10,196 nt of DNA from Collimonas sp. UBA1456. Lineage in GTDB: Bacteria; Pseudomonadota; Gammaproteobacteria; Burkholderiales; Burkholderiaceae_D. Location: NCBI GenBank assembly GCA_002325825.1, contig DCSW01000103.1, positions 449-10,644 on the forward strand. Direction: 5' to 3'. Made by a program: the position numbers and the translations under genes. The stretch's first letter is position 1. Each line of letters starts with the position of its first letter. A model generated the notes under the pieces. It was not told the DNA's origin, searched no databases, and saw only the letters and a program-made list of their open reading frames with translations. This document shows, one piece after another, positions 1-5,928 of the stretch.

Positions 1-35
1 CAGTCTGCTGCCATTAACCACTCGACCACCTCTCC
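1..35 (-). tRNA. Partial type II tRNA gene (probably tRNA-Tyr GTA, possibly tRNA-Ser GGA), 5' half
   Basis: The reverse complement folds as the first half of a tRNA. It has a 7-base acceptor strand GGAGAGG, then TG, a three-pair D stem (GTC/GGC) around an 11-base loop containing GTGGTT, an A at position 26, a GCAGA anticodon strand and loop bases CTG. The window ends at the first anticodon base (G34). A three-pair D stem is typical of class II tRNAs (Tyr, Ser, Leu). G34 leaves Tyr (GTA) or Ser (GGA). The GCAGA-CTG stretch matches the usual bacterial tRNA-Tyr anticodon arm, while the GGAGAGG acceptor also suits Ser. The deciding bases lie outside the window. A consensus promoter sits directly upstream. 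Confidence 0.85.
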
Positions 36-49
36 GCAGGTAACCTCAA

Positions 50-78
50 ATTATAGTAAAGCACTTTTCAAGTGTCAA
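50..78 (-). promoter_or_regulatory. Perfect-consensus sigma-70 promoter of the tRNA gene
   Basis: On the minus strand TTGACA (73-78) and TATAAT (50-55) are separated by exactly 17 bases. Both hexamers match the consensus completely. The -10 box ends 14 bases before the mature tRNA 5' end at 35, giving a short 5' leader for RNase P to remove. This is the strongest promoter-like sequence in the window and fits a highly expressed stable RNA gene. Confidence 0.85.
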
Positions 79-81
79 CCA

Positions 82-100
82 TCAAAAAATGGTTTTTTGA
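82..100 (-). promoter_or_regulatory. UP-element-like A-tract/T-tract inverted repeat
   Basis: TCAAAAAA (82-89) and TTTTTTGA (93-100) are perfect 8-base inverted arms around TGG, lying immediately upstream of the tRNA promoter's -35 box at 73-78. Adjacent A and T tracts in this position are where an UP element contacts the RNA polymerase alpha subunit, so that role is inferred. An intrinsic terminator is less likely because the stem contains almost no GC pairs. Confidence 0.45.
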
Positions 101-202
101 AAATAACTTGAGTTTCTTAAATTTAACACAAACGATCGACACCGATACCAAATCTGGCCGAACTCAGGAAAAATGCTTTGCCGTCCAAACTGTGAGATAA
201 TA

Positions 203-1036
203 TCAGAAACGCGTCTCGCGTGCAGCCCTTAAAATCCATCGATTATCGGCGTGCAATTCAGCAACTGAGGACCGCCTGTGCGGTGAGATTTAGAATGCCA
301 TTGCAGATCCGTCAAAATACTTCCTTCACAGCAACTAGCGACTTCAACGATATTGTCGGTACCCCGGGAAAATTGCTACCAACATCAAATCACACCCCAG
401 GTGTTTCACCGCTTGGTGGTGGATCGCGAATTGATCACCTGCTTGGTCTGATCACTTTCGCTATCGATGAGCCAGCCGGAAACTAAATCGCGGATGAAGG
501 CGATTACATGCGTCGTTGACGTGGGTAATCGGGGTTGGCGCATCAGTGGCGATGCCTTGGTGCAGCGTGCGACCAAACGGCCTCGATAAATTTATGCAGC
601 AACTCCAGCTCGTACATGCCTCGCACGCGGTTGCTGCGCCATTCCGGCCGAATTGCGGCTTCGGCGTAGCTTTGCAGCGAGAGACATTGGCACTGCCTTG
701 CAGGACCAAGCCATCCAGATGCTTAGCGTAATCGCGCAGGCAAATAGAACTGGGATGGGCCATGCTGTTGGTGTTGACGGTAGAAATTATAAACACCAGT
801 ACGTCGCGCGACATCACTAATTGCGCAATCGACTCCTCCAGATACTGTAGCAAGCGCCAGCGCAAGCCCTTGCCCTCCTCCGGGTGGAGGGCATGCCGAA
901 AATGCCGATCTTCAAGGTGCGCTGCATAATGCGCCGACTGGCCTGATCGAAAAAGGCGAGGAAGCGCGCGACGATCAGCTTTCCGGTTTGCGGCCAGAGC
1001 ACGCCGTCGCTATTCTGATTTTACTTCCGGGTTCAT
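203..1036 (-). pseudogene. Gamma-glutamyl-GABA hydrolase-like (peptidase C26, class I glutamine amidotransferase fold), eroded
   Basis: Fragments in different frames line up in order with the PuuD-like C26 family, whose members cleave gamma-glutamyl amides in polyamine breakdown. The order is: a start at 1036 with a GAGG Shine-Dalgarno at 1042-1045; LKIGI; a helix ending LVMSRDVLVF; DYAKHLDGLVLQG; SYAEAAIRPEWRSNRVRGMYELELLHKFIEA; GRTLHQGIAT and ITHV; IHHQAVKHLG; LQWH; and NCTPIIDGF. The last is followed, after a frame change, by RAARE and a TGA at 203-205. At least six frameshifts separate these pieces. At about 578 the sequence jumps from the FIEA helix to FGRTL, so the roughly 17-residue block that normally carries the nucleophile Cys (GxCRG) is deleted. 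The usual WHPE reads WHSK, so the triad Glu is also lost. The reconstructed length is close to the family's 250-280 residues. The gene is certainly non-functional; its exact former substrate is unknown. Confidence 0.82.
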
Positions 1037-1403
1037 TTTTGCCTCATTTTCGAGTTCAGTTCACTTCCAGCTTGATTTCCGGCTGATTTTACGCCGCTCG
1101 CTATCCTGCGGCGATCGGTTCCGACTGGATCCCCGGAGCGGTGTTAGTATGGGCTGATGAATGCTTGGAATCGCTTGACTTTGAATCAGACATATTGTCA
1201 GAAGTAAGAAATGAGCAAGGGGGATCTAACATGCCGGAGCGAGTAAAAAGTGCGGCGGCGATTGATTACGGTAAAAATCTCTAGACAAAGTATAGGTCGG
1301 CTCTTGTTAGTTGAAGTGTTGTTTTGTAAGCTCATTTTAAATCGTCATTTATCGACATTTTTGGCGCTTCACTTGTGATCCGCAAGCTTCTCATTTGCAC
1401 ACT
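1037..1403. other. Gene-poor gap between pseudogene and DUF2905 gene
   Basis: No recognisable gene lies here. The plus strand is open from 1087 to a TAG at 1282-1284. Possible starts are GTG at 1141 (47 residues) or ATG at 1231 behind a GGGGGA-containing leader (17 residues). The peptide from 1141 is acidic and resembles nothing I know, and an opening of this size can arise by chance. The part next to 1036 holds the upstream region of the dead hydrolase. No clear terminator, tRNA or repeat is visible. The stretch may be decayed coding sequence. Confidence 0.4.
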
Positions 1404-1607
1404 TTATAAGCTCCGGACCAGCACGAATAGCATGGTCGACAGCAACACCGTTAAAGCAAACGGTAACGAGAATTTCGTATCGGATAGCTTGAACCGCAGA
1501 TCGTTTGGCAGATGCCATAGGCGGAGCTTTTCCAGCCACGGCAAGGCGCTGGAAAGATCAATAACGGAGATGAAGATAACCAGCATCCAGCGAATCATGC
1601 GAGACAT
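1404..1607 (-). CDS. DUF2905 family small membrane protein
   Basis: A 67-residue protein whose pattern matches DUF2905: an N-terminal hydrophobic helix (about residues 6-22), a central PWLEKLRLWHLPNDLRFKL-type segment, a short strand, and a second hydrophobic helix (about 48-66). Family members are usually 60-70 residues, so it is full length. The usual central LGRLPGD reads LWHLPND here. The family's function is unknown; the two helices point to the inner membrane. It starts 35 bases after the stop of the MidA-like gene on the same strand and is probably co-transcribed with it. No good Shine-Dalgarno precedes the ATG at 1607 or the alternative ATG at 1598. The stop is TAA. Confidence 0.8.
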   Translation of the reverse strand: MSRMIRWMLVIFISVIDLSSALPWLEKLRLWHLPNDLRFKLSDTKFSLPFALTVLLSTMLFVLVRSL

Positions 1608-1642
1608 TCAGAGAATGGGGCCGTACCGTAAGCAGTACAGGA

Positions 1643-2827
1643 TCATAATCGGTGACTACGATCATGCCGGGAAAAACGATCGGGTAATTTTACGCCTGTG
1701 CCGACTACCAGAACCTTGAACAACTCACCCATTTCGGCGGGCGATACCAATTTTTGCATGGCATTGGCTTGCGGCAGATATTGCAGTGCATTTTCGGGCG
1801 ACGTACGCAGCAATAGTTTGCCTATTCCGGCTTCCAGCAGGAAGGCGGCTTGGCTGGTGTAGCCTAGCAAATCCAGTCCGCTATCCAGGGCGGCCACCGC
1901 CATCGCAGTGAAATCGACGTGGGCGGTAACATCTTGCAAACCCGGCAAATAAAACGGATCGGGATGAGCGTGGTGACGGTAATGACACATCAGCGTGCCT
2001 TGGTCGCGCTGCTGCAAATAGTATTCAGCAGCCGGAAAACCGTAATCGAAGAAAATAGCGACACCGCCCTGCCCGGCTTTCAGCATCGCGCCGAGCGAAT
2101 GCATGAAGCCGATGGCGACAGGGTGCACCTCCGTCAAGTGGCCGAGGGTGAGCGATTCGGCATCGGGAATTTGGGCGATCAGCGCCGGATCGGCTGGGCG
2201 ATCGATGTAGATAAACTGACCATAGTCTCCAGCGATCGCGGGTTCGGTGAGGCCGACGCCGCGCTGCAGCCAGCCGTCGGCAGCGCGCACCACCAGTTCA
2301 ACCGGCATCGCATCTAGCACTTCGTTGCCGAGCACCACGCCGGAAAAGATCTCAGGCAGGCGATCCAGCCACTCTACCTGCGGAAAGGCACGCAATTTCT
2401 TCTGCTGACGTGCACGCAATTCTGCGGACAACTCAACGATGTAATAGCGCTGCAGCATGTGTGCCGAATGCGTGCCGGCAGCCAGCTCGCTGAGGATATC
2501 GTGGGACAGTTGGCCGCTGCCGGCCCCGAACTCAAGGATTTGAGGTTGCAGCGCGGGGGTCGAATCAAGCAACTCTGTTGCCAAATGCACCAATGTCGCG
2601 CCAAAAAGCGGCGTAATCTCGGGCGCGGTTGTAAAATCACCGTTTCCACCCAATTTTTCTGCGCCGCCGCTGTAATAACCGAGATCCGGCGCGTACAGCA
2701 GCAGTTCCATGTAACGCACGAACGGAATCCAGCCATCTTGCTGACGGATTTCATTGGCGATCAGATTGTGCAGCAGGTACGAGGCTCGCTGCGCTTCGAT
2801 AGAAGCTTCGGGCAATTGCAGTTGCAT
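1643..2827 (-). CDS. Class I SAM-dependent methyltransferase, MidA/NDUFAF7 family
   Basis: A 394-residue protein of the family that includes mitochondrial NDUFAF7/MidA, which dimethylates an arginine of a complex I core subunit during assembly. The bacterial role is inferred by homology. Visible motifs are the N-terminal FVRYMELLLYAPDLGYY, GDFTTAPEI (about 63-71), the SAM-binding EFGAGSGQL (about 99-107), VVLGNEVLDAMPVELV, FDYGF, and QGTLMCHYRHHAHPDPF with the following DVTAHVDFTA, all characteristic of the family. The frame stays open to 2986, but those extra 53 residues lie in the divergent promoter region and lack family similarity. The ATG at 2827, followed by QLQLPE, is therefore chosen. 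A promoter-like pair ends just before this ATG. DUF2905 follows 35 bases downstream. The stop is TGA. No disabling change is visible. Confidence 0.9.
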   Translation of the reverse strand: MQLQLPEASIEAQRASYLLHNLIANEIRQQDGWIPFVRYMELLLYAPDLGYYSGGAEKLGGNGDFTTAPEITPLFGATLVHLATELLDSTPALQPQILEFGAGSGQLSHDILSELAAGTHSAHMLQRYYIVELSAELRARQQKKLRAFPQVEWLDRLPEIFSGVVLGNEVLDAMPVELVVRAADGWLQRGVGLTEPAIAGDYGQFIYIDRPADPALIAQIPDAESLTLGHLTEVHPVAIGFMHSLGAMLKAGQGGVAIFFDYGFPAAEYYLQQRDQGTLMCHYRHHAHPDPFYLPGLQDVTAHVDFTAMAVAALDSGLDLLGYTSQAAFLLEAGIGKLLLRTSPENALQYLPQANAMQKLVSPAEMGELFKVLVVGTGVKLPDRFSRHDRSHRL

Positions 2828-2833
2828 GGAGCT

Positions 2834-2860
2834 ATTGTAGAAGATAATGCCGCTGTGCAA
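2834..2860 (-). promoter_or_regulatory. Putative sigma-70 promoter of the MidA-like gene
   Basis: The minus strand reads TTGCAC (2855-2860), a 15-base spacer (16 if TTTGCA is used), and TACAAT (2834-2839), six bases before the ATG at 2827. The spacing is slightly short. If it is used, transcription would begin at or within a base or two of the start codon, giving a leaderless mRNA. This agrees with the lack of a Shine-Dalgarno. Confidence 0.45.
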
Positions 2861-2964
2861 ATCATCGATGATAATAAAAACTAACGGAAAAGTAGGCAAC
2901 GACGCCATTAAACTGAACACCAACAGAATGTTTCCTGTCTGATAGTGATAACCAATTAACAAGT

Positions 2965-3765
2965 ATGCGTACCACACCAAACCCAATCAATAAAGTTGCC
3001 CTTGTCACCGATGCCGCCAGCGTAATCGGCGCCGCGATTGCGTTGGCGTTGGTGCCGCAGGGCTGGCATCTAGCGCTTCATTATCAAGATGCCAATGAAC
3101 CGCCGGCGTTGTTGTCGTTGTTGCGAAAATGCCAGGCGGCCGGAGCACAAGCCATCGCTATACATTGCGCGCTGGACGAGACTGCGGCGATCGGCATGCT
3201 ACTTCCGCACATCGCGGCGGCGCTCGGCGACGTTACTTGCATTATCAATAATCTCAGCCATATCGAAAACGATAGCGCAGCGACTTTTTCCGCTGCTGGC
3301 CTGATGCGCCACATGCAGAAAAATCTTGCCGCGCCCCTATTGCTGGCGCAAGCGCTGCATACGGCTATCGGCAACATCGACGGTGCGCAAGGCGTTGTCA
3401 TTAACCTTCTCGATCAAAAACTGTTTAATCCTCAGCCGGACTTTTTGTCCTATACGCTATCGAAGGCCGCGTTGCACTGCGCTACCACGTTGCTAGCGCA
3501 GGCTTTAGCGCCGCGGGTTCGGGTACTCGGGATCGCTCCGGCACTAAGCGTCAGCGCGACGCCTGGCGCAACGCTGGCGCTACAACCTGCCAATCTTGCG
3601 ACACTGGAAGACATTGCGGCGACAGTCTGTTTTGCCGCCGCCTCCCCTGCTATTACTGGCAGCACGCTGTTGGTCGATGGCGGCCATCATTTGTATCCTC
3701 AACCTCGGAGCACCACTGCCACTGCCATTGACTCTGGCCTGGATCACCCACTCCATCATCACTGA
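2965..3765 (+). CDS. Short-chain dehydrogenase/reductase, FolM/pteridine-reductase-like
   Basis: A 266-residue SDR. YTLSK (Tyr163, Lys167) is the catalytic YxxxK. The residue 13 before the Tyr is Asp150, in NLLDQKLFNPQPDFLSY, instead of the usual Ser. That Asp is the hallmark of pteridine reductases such as PTR1 and FolM, which reduce dihydropterins or dihydromonapterin with NADPH. NN (95-96) and the C-terminal LLVDGGHHL are typical of the fold. Oddities: the cofactor loop TGxxxRIG reads TDAASVIG (15-22), losing the first glycine and the Arg expected to bind the NADPH phosphate. The NNAS motif reads NNLS. The segment between the GIAP motif and the final Rossmann helix looks short, and the tail (about 17 residues, ending in three His) is unusual. 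The frame is intact, so it may be active, altered, or in early decay. folB starts 7 bases after the stop, supporting a pterin role. Confidence 0.82.
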   Translation: MRTTPNPINKVALVTDAASVIGAAIALALVPQGWHLALHYQDANEPPALLSLLRKCQAAGAQAIAIHCALDETAAIGMLLPHIAAALGDVTCIINNLSHIENDSAATFSAAGLMRHMQKNLAAPLLLAQALHTAIGNIDGAQGVVINLLDQKLFNPQPDFLSYTLSKAALHCATTLLAQALAPRVRVLGIAPALSVSATPGATLALQPANLATLEDIAATVCFAAASPAITGSTLLVDGGHHLYPQPRSTTATAIDSGLDHPLHHH

Positions 3766-3772
3766 AAAAATC

Positions 3773-4186
3773 ATGCTCTCCACACTAATCCATCCTGACC
3801 TTAGCGATTGCCGCCGCCTATTCCTCCGCGACTATGAAGTGCAGATCAATATCGGTATCTACGAATCTGAAAAACAAGGCCCGCAACGTGCACTAATCAA
3901 TGTCGATCTGTTTGTTCCGCTGGCCTTGTCGACACCCACCAAAGACCATGTGGATGACGTGCTGGATTACAATTTCATGCGCAATACAGTGGCAAAACGC
4001 ATGGCACAAGGCCATATCCATCTGCAGGAAACGCTGTGCGACGACATCGCCACTGCTCTGCTGGCATACCCGCGCGTGCGCGCAGTGCGGGTATCATCGG
4101 AAAAGCCGGACGCCTATCCCGATTGCAAATCGGTTGGCGTCGAAGTGTTCCGCGTCAAGCCGAAGGCCAGAGCCGACAATTCTTGA
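3773..4186 (+). CDS. folB: Dihydroneopterin aldolase (FolB)
   Basis: A 137-residue cytosolic enzyme of folate synthesis. It converts 7,8-dihydroneopterin to 6-hydroxymethyl-dihydropterin and glycolaldehyde, and many members also epimerise to monapterin. Signature stretches are RDYEVQINIGIYESEKQGPQ (Glu33 as the GxYxxE glutamate), DHVDDVLDYNFM (Tyr66), HLQETLCDDIA (Glu86, pterin anchor) and EKPDAYPDCKSVGVEVFR (Lys111, the catalytic lysine). All key residues are present and the length fits the family. The frame is open upstream to 3596, but that part overlaps the SDR gene, so the ATG at 3773 is chosen; its Shine-Dalgarno is weak and translation may be coupled to the SDR. ttcA follows within 50 bases. 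The three plus-strand genes look like one operon. Confidence 0.93.
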   Translation: MLSTLIHPDLSDCRRLFLRDYEVQINIGIYESEKQGPQRALINVDLFVPLALSTPTKDHVDDVLDYNFMRNTVAKRMAQGHIHLQETLCDDIATALLAYPRVRAVRVSSEKPDAYPDCKSVGVEVFRVKPKARADNS

Positions 4187-4218
4187 ATGAAGAATCACCA
4201 TGAATGACTTATTGATGC

Positions 4219-4224
4219 AGGAAG
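4219..4224 (+). promoter_or_regulatory. Shine-Dalgarno that favours the 4230 start of ttcA
   Basis: AGGAAG lies five bases before the ATG at 4230. The more upstream in-frame ATGs at 4200 and 4215 have no comparable site, so 4230 is the better start. The longer form would add MNDLLMQEVR. Confidence 0.55.
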
Positions 4225-4229
4225 TGCGT

Positions 4230-5192
4230 ATGAAAGACCAGTTATCGACGCCACCTTTGGTGGCCGATGCCGATACCGTGACGACTTTCACCAGCCATAA
4301 GCAGATGGAAAAAATCGCCCACGAAAATAATAAGCTGCACAAGCGGCTGTGCCGCCAGGTGGGCCAGGCGATCGGCGATTTCAACATGATTGAAGATGGC
4401 GACAAGGTAATGGTGTGCCTGTCGGGTGGCAAGGATAGTTATTCGCTGCTGGATATCCTGAGGACGTTGCGCGAGCGGGCGCCGATTAAGTTCGAGATCG
4501 TCGCGGTCAATCTGGATCAGAAGCAACCAAACTTCCCCAACCATATTCTGCCGGCCTACCTAGAGAAACTTGGGGTGGCCTACCATATCGAAAATAAGGA
4601 TACCTACAGCATCGTCAAGCGCCTGATTCCGGAAGGCAAGACCATGTGCTCGCTGTGTTCGCGGCTGCGGCGCGGCATTCTGTATCGAGTTGCCACGGAA
4701 CTAGGCGCCACTAAGGTGGCACTCGGCCACCATCGAGATGATATCATGGAGACCTTTTTCCTGAACATGTTCTTCAGCGGCAAACTGAAAAGCATGCCAG
4801 CCAAGTTGCAATCGGACGACGGCAAGCAGATCGTAATTCGGCCGCTGGCTTACGTCAAGGAAGCCGACCTGATCCGCTACGCCGAGGTCAAGCAGTTCCC
4901 GATCATTCCTTGCGATCTGTGTGGCAGCCAGGAAAATCTGCAACGTAAGCAGATCAAGGGTATGCTGCGGGACTGGGAAAAGAAATTCCCGGGCCGCGTA
5001 GAAAATATCTTCTCTTCGCTGGCGACGTTAACGCCATCGCACCTGATGGACCGCAACCTGTTTGACTTTAACGATTTGAAGGCAACCGGGGTTGCCGATC
5101 CAAACGTCGATATCGCGTTTGATAACGAGCCCTGCGCGACACCAACCAGCATAACGGTACCGAGAATCATCCCGCTGCACCCACTAAATTAA
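4230..5192 (+). CDS. ttcA: tRNA 2-thiocytidine(32) synthetase TtcA
   Basis: A 320-residue ATP- and iron-sulfur-dependent enzyme that converts cytidine 32 of certain tRNAs to 2-thiocytidine. Seen in the sequence are the PP-loop ATP-binding SGGKDS (about 65-70), the MCSLCSRLRRG pair of cysteines (about 140 and 143) and PCDLCGSQENLQR (about 228-240). These supply the three cluster-ligating cysteines known in E. coli TtcA. Further family blocks are GHHRDDIMETFFLNMFFSGKL and FPGRVENIFSSL. The frame is also open from 4200, but the start at 4230 has a better ribosome binding site. It lies downstream of folB on the same strand with a short gap. Nothing looks damaged. The TAA stop is followed by a gap without a convincing terminator. 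Confidence 0.95.
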   Translation: MKDQLSTPPLVADADTVTTFTSHKQMEKIAHENNKLHKRLCRQVGQAIGDFNMIEDGDKVMVCLSGGKDSYSLLDILRTLRERAPIKFEIVAVNLDQKQPNFPNHILPAYLEKLGVAYHIENKDTYSIVKRLIPEGKTMCSLCSRLRRGILYRVATELGATKVALGHHRDDIMETFFLNMFFSGKLKSMPAKLQSDDGKQIVIRPLAYVKEADLIRYAEVKQFPIIPCDLCGSQENLQRKQIKGMLRDWEKKFPGRVENIFSSLATLTPSHLMDRNLFDFNDLKATGVADPNVDIAFDNEPCATPTSITVPRIIPLHPLN

Positions 5193-5293
5193 TCCGGACA
5201 ATATCAACACACATGCGGGACGTCCTTGCTTCTTTCGCAGTTCCGCTGTCGGCGGCGCACGTCAATTCGACACCCCTCCCGCCATCAGGAATA

Positions 5294-5299
5294 TATAAT
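5294..5299 (+). promoter_or_regulatory. Possible -10 box upstream of the DUF1508 gene
   Basis: A perfect TATAAT occurs in the 248-base gap between ttcA and the DUF1508 gene, but no good -35 hexamer lies 16-18 bases before it (the nearest candidate, TTCGAC at 5266, is 22 bases away). It could start a roughly 135-base leader. The rest of this gap shows no recognisable gene. Confidence 0.3.
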
Positions 5300-5440
5300 C
5301 AAAATAAATAGCCCGGTTACCTAGCTACTAGTGCATGCGGTTTCGATCATGTCTAAAACGATGTTGCCACGGTTTGATGCAAGATTATCGCTAACTAACC
5401 AACATAAACAACACAAGCAGAATAACCAGGAGAAGGTCAG

Positions 5441-5836
5441 ATGGCAGCTTCCTGCTATGTACTCAGGAAATCGACGGATGGGCAATTTTACTTTGTGTTG
5501 CGTGTGCCCAGCGGCGCCGTAGTTCTGAATCTTAACAGTGGAACTTATATTGCCAAGGCATCGGCGGAGAATGGTATCGCCTCGGTCCAGAACAACTGCA
5601 CTCAAGACGAGCGTTACAGCCACAATCAAGCTTCCAACGGTAAGTTCTATTTCAATCTGAAGGCAGCCAACCACCAAGTCATCGGCATCAGCCAGATGTA
5701 CTACACCATCAGCGCCTTCGATGCTAGTATTGACGTCGTCAAGAAAACGGCCCCAGCACGAACATCAAGGACGAGGCCTGCTGCTGCCGACCGAGACGCT
5801 TCCTGCGAGCGACACTCATGTGCTCGCTACTACTAA
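5441..5836 (+). CDS. DUF1508 (YegP-like) tandem-repeat protein with frameshifted C-terminus
   Basis: Two DUF1508 repeats are visible: residues about 5-55 (KSTDGQFYFVLRV to SAENGIASVQ) and about 62-110 (ASNGKFYFNLKAANHQVIGISQMY onward). The family consists of small proteins of about 110 residues with unclear function. A strong AGGAG (5428-5432) sits eight bases before the ATG. Near 5744 the frame shifts: with one extra base in the A-run AAGAAAA the protein would continue NGPSTNIKDEA, the usual family ending. As written it instead reads TAPARTSRTRP and runs to 131 residues with an unrelated basic tail. Even the restored frame lacks a stop after KDEA and runs to 5859. Both repeats remain, so the protein may still fold. 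A sequencing indel is possible. Classified as a gene with a damaged tail rather than a firm pseudogene. Confidence 0.8.
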   Translation: MAASCYVLRKSTDGQFYFVLRVPSGAVVLNLNSGTYIAKASAENGIASVQNNCTQDERYSHNQASNGKFYFNLKAANHQVIGISQMYYTISAFDASIDVVKKTAPARTSRTRPAAADRDASCERHSCARYY

Positions 5837-5892
5837 CACTGCCTGCGATGGCCTCGTAACGCCAATTCGGCCAGTTTGAGCGACGTTGCGCA

Positions 5893-5901
5893 TGATAAAA
5901 T
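5893..5901 (+). promoter_or_regulatory. glmU: Extended -10 promoter of glmU
   Basis: TGATAAAAT matches the extended -10 pattern TGnTATAAT with one mismatch and lies 27 bases before the glmU ATG at 5929. No clear -35 box is present at the standard distance, which is usual for extended -10 promoters. The predicted leader is about 20 bases and carries no obvious Shine-Dalgarno. Confidence 0.45.
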
Positions 5902-5928
5902 TTTGCACCTTTTCTTTCAAATTCAACC

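Noticed and set aside
1375..1719. 114-residue plus-strand open frame over the DUF2905 gene
   Set aside because: The minus strand carries a full DUF2905 match and the end of the MidA-like gene here; the plus-strand translation looks random.
2828..2986. 53-residue hydrophobic N-terminal extension of the MidA-like protein
   Set aside because: It overlaps the promoter and start of the divergent SDR gene, has no family similarity, and the ATG at 2827 gives the normal family N-terminus. The hydrophobicity reflects AT-rich DNA.
5741..5750. Programmed ribosomal or transcriptional frameshift in the DUF1508 gene
   Set aside because: AAGAAAACG is not a slippery heptamer in the zero frame, the A run is only four long, and no downstream stimulatory structure is apparent. 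A plain one-base deletion is simpler.
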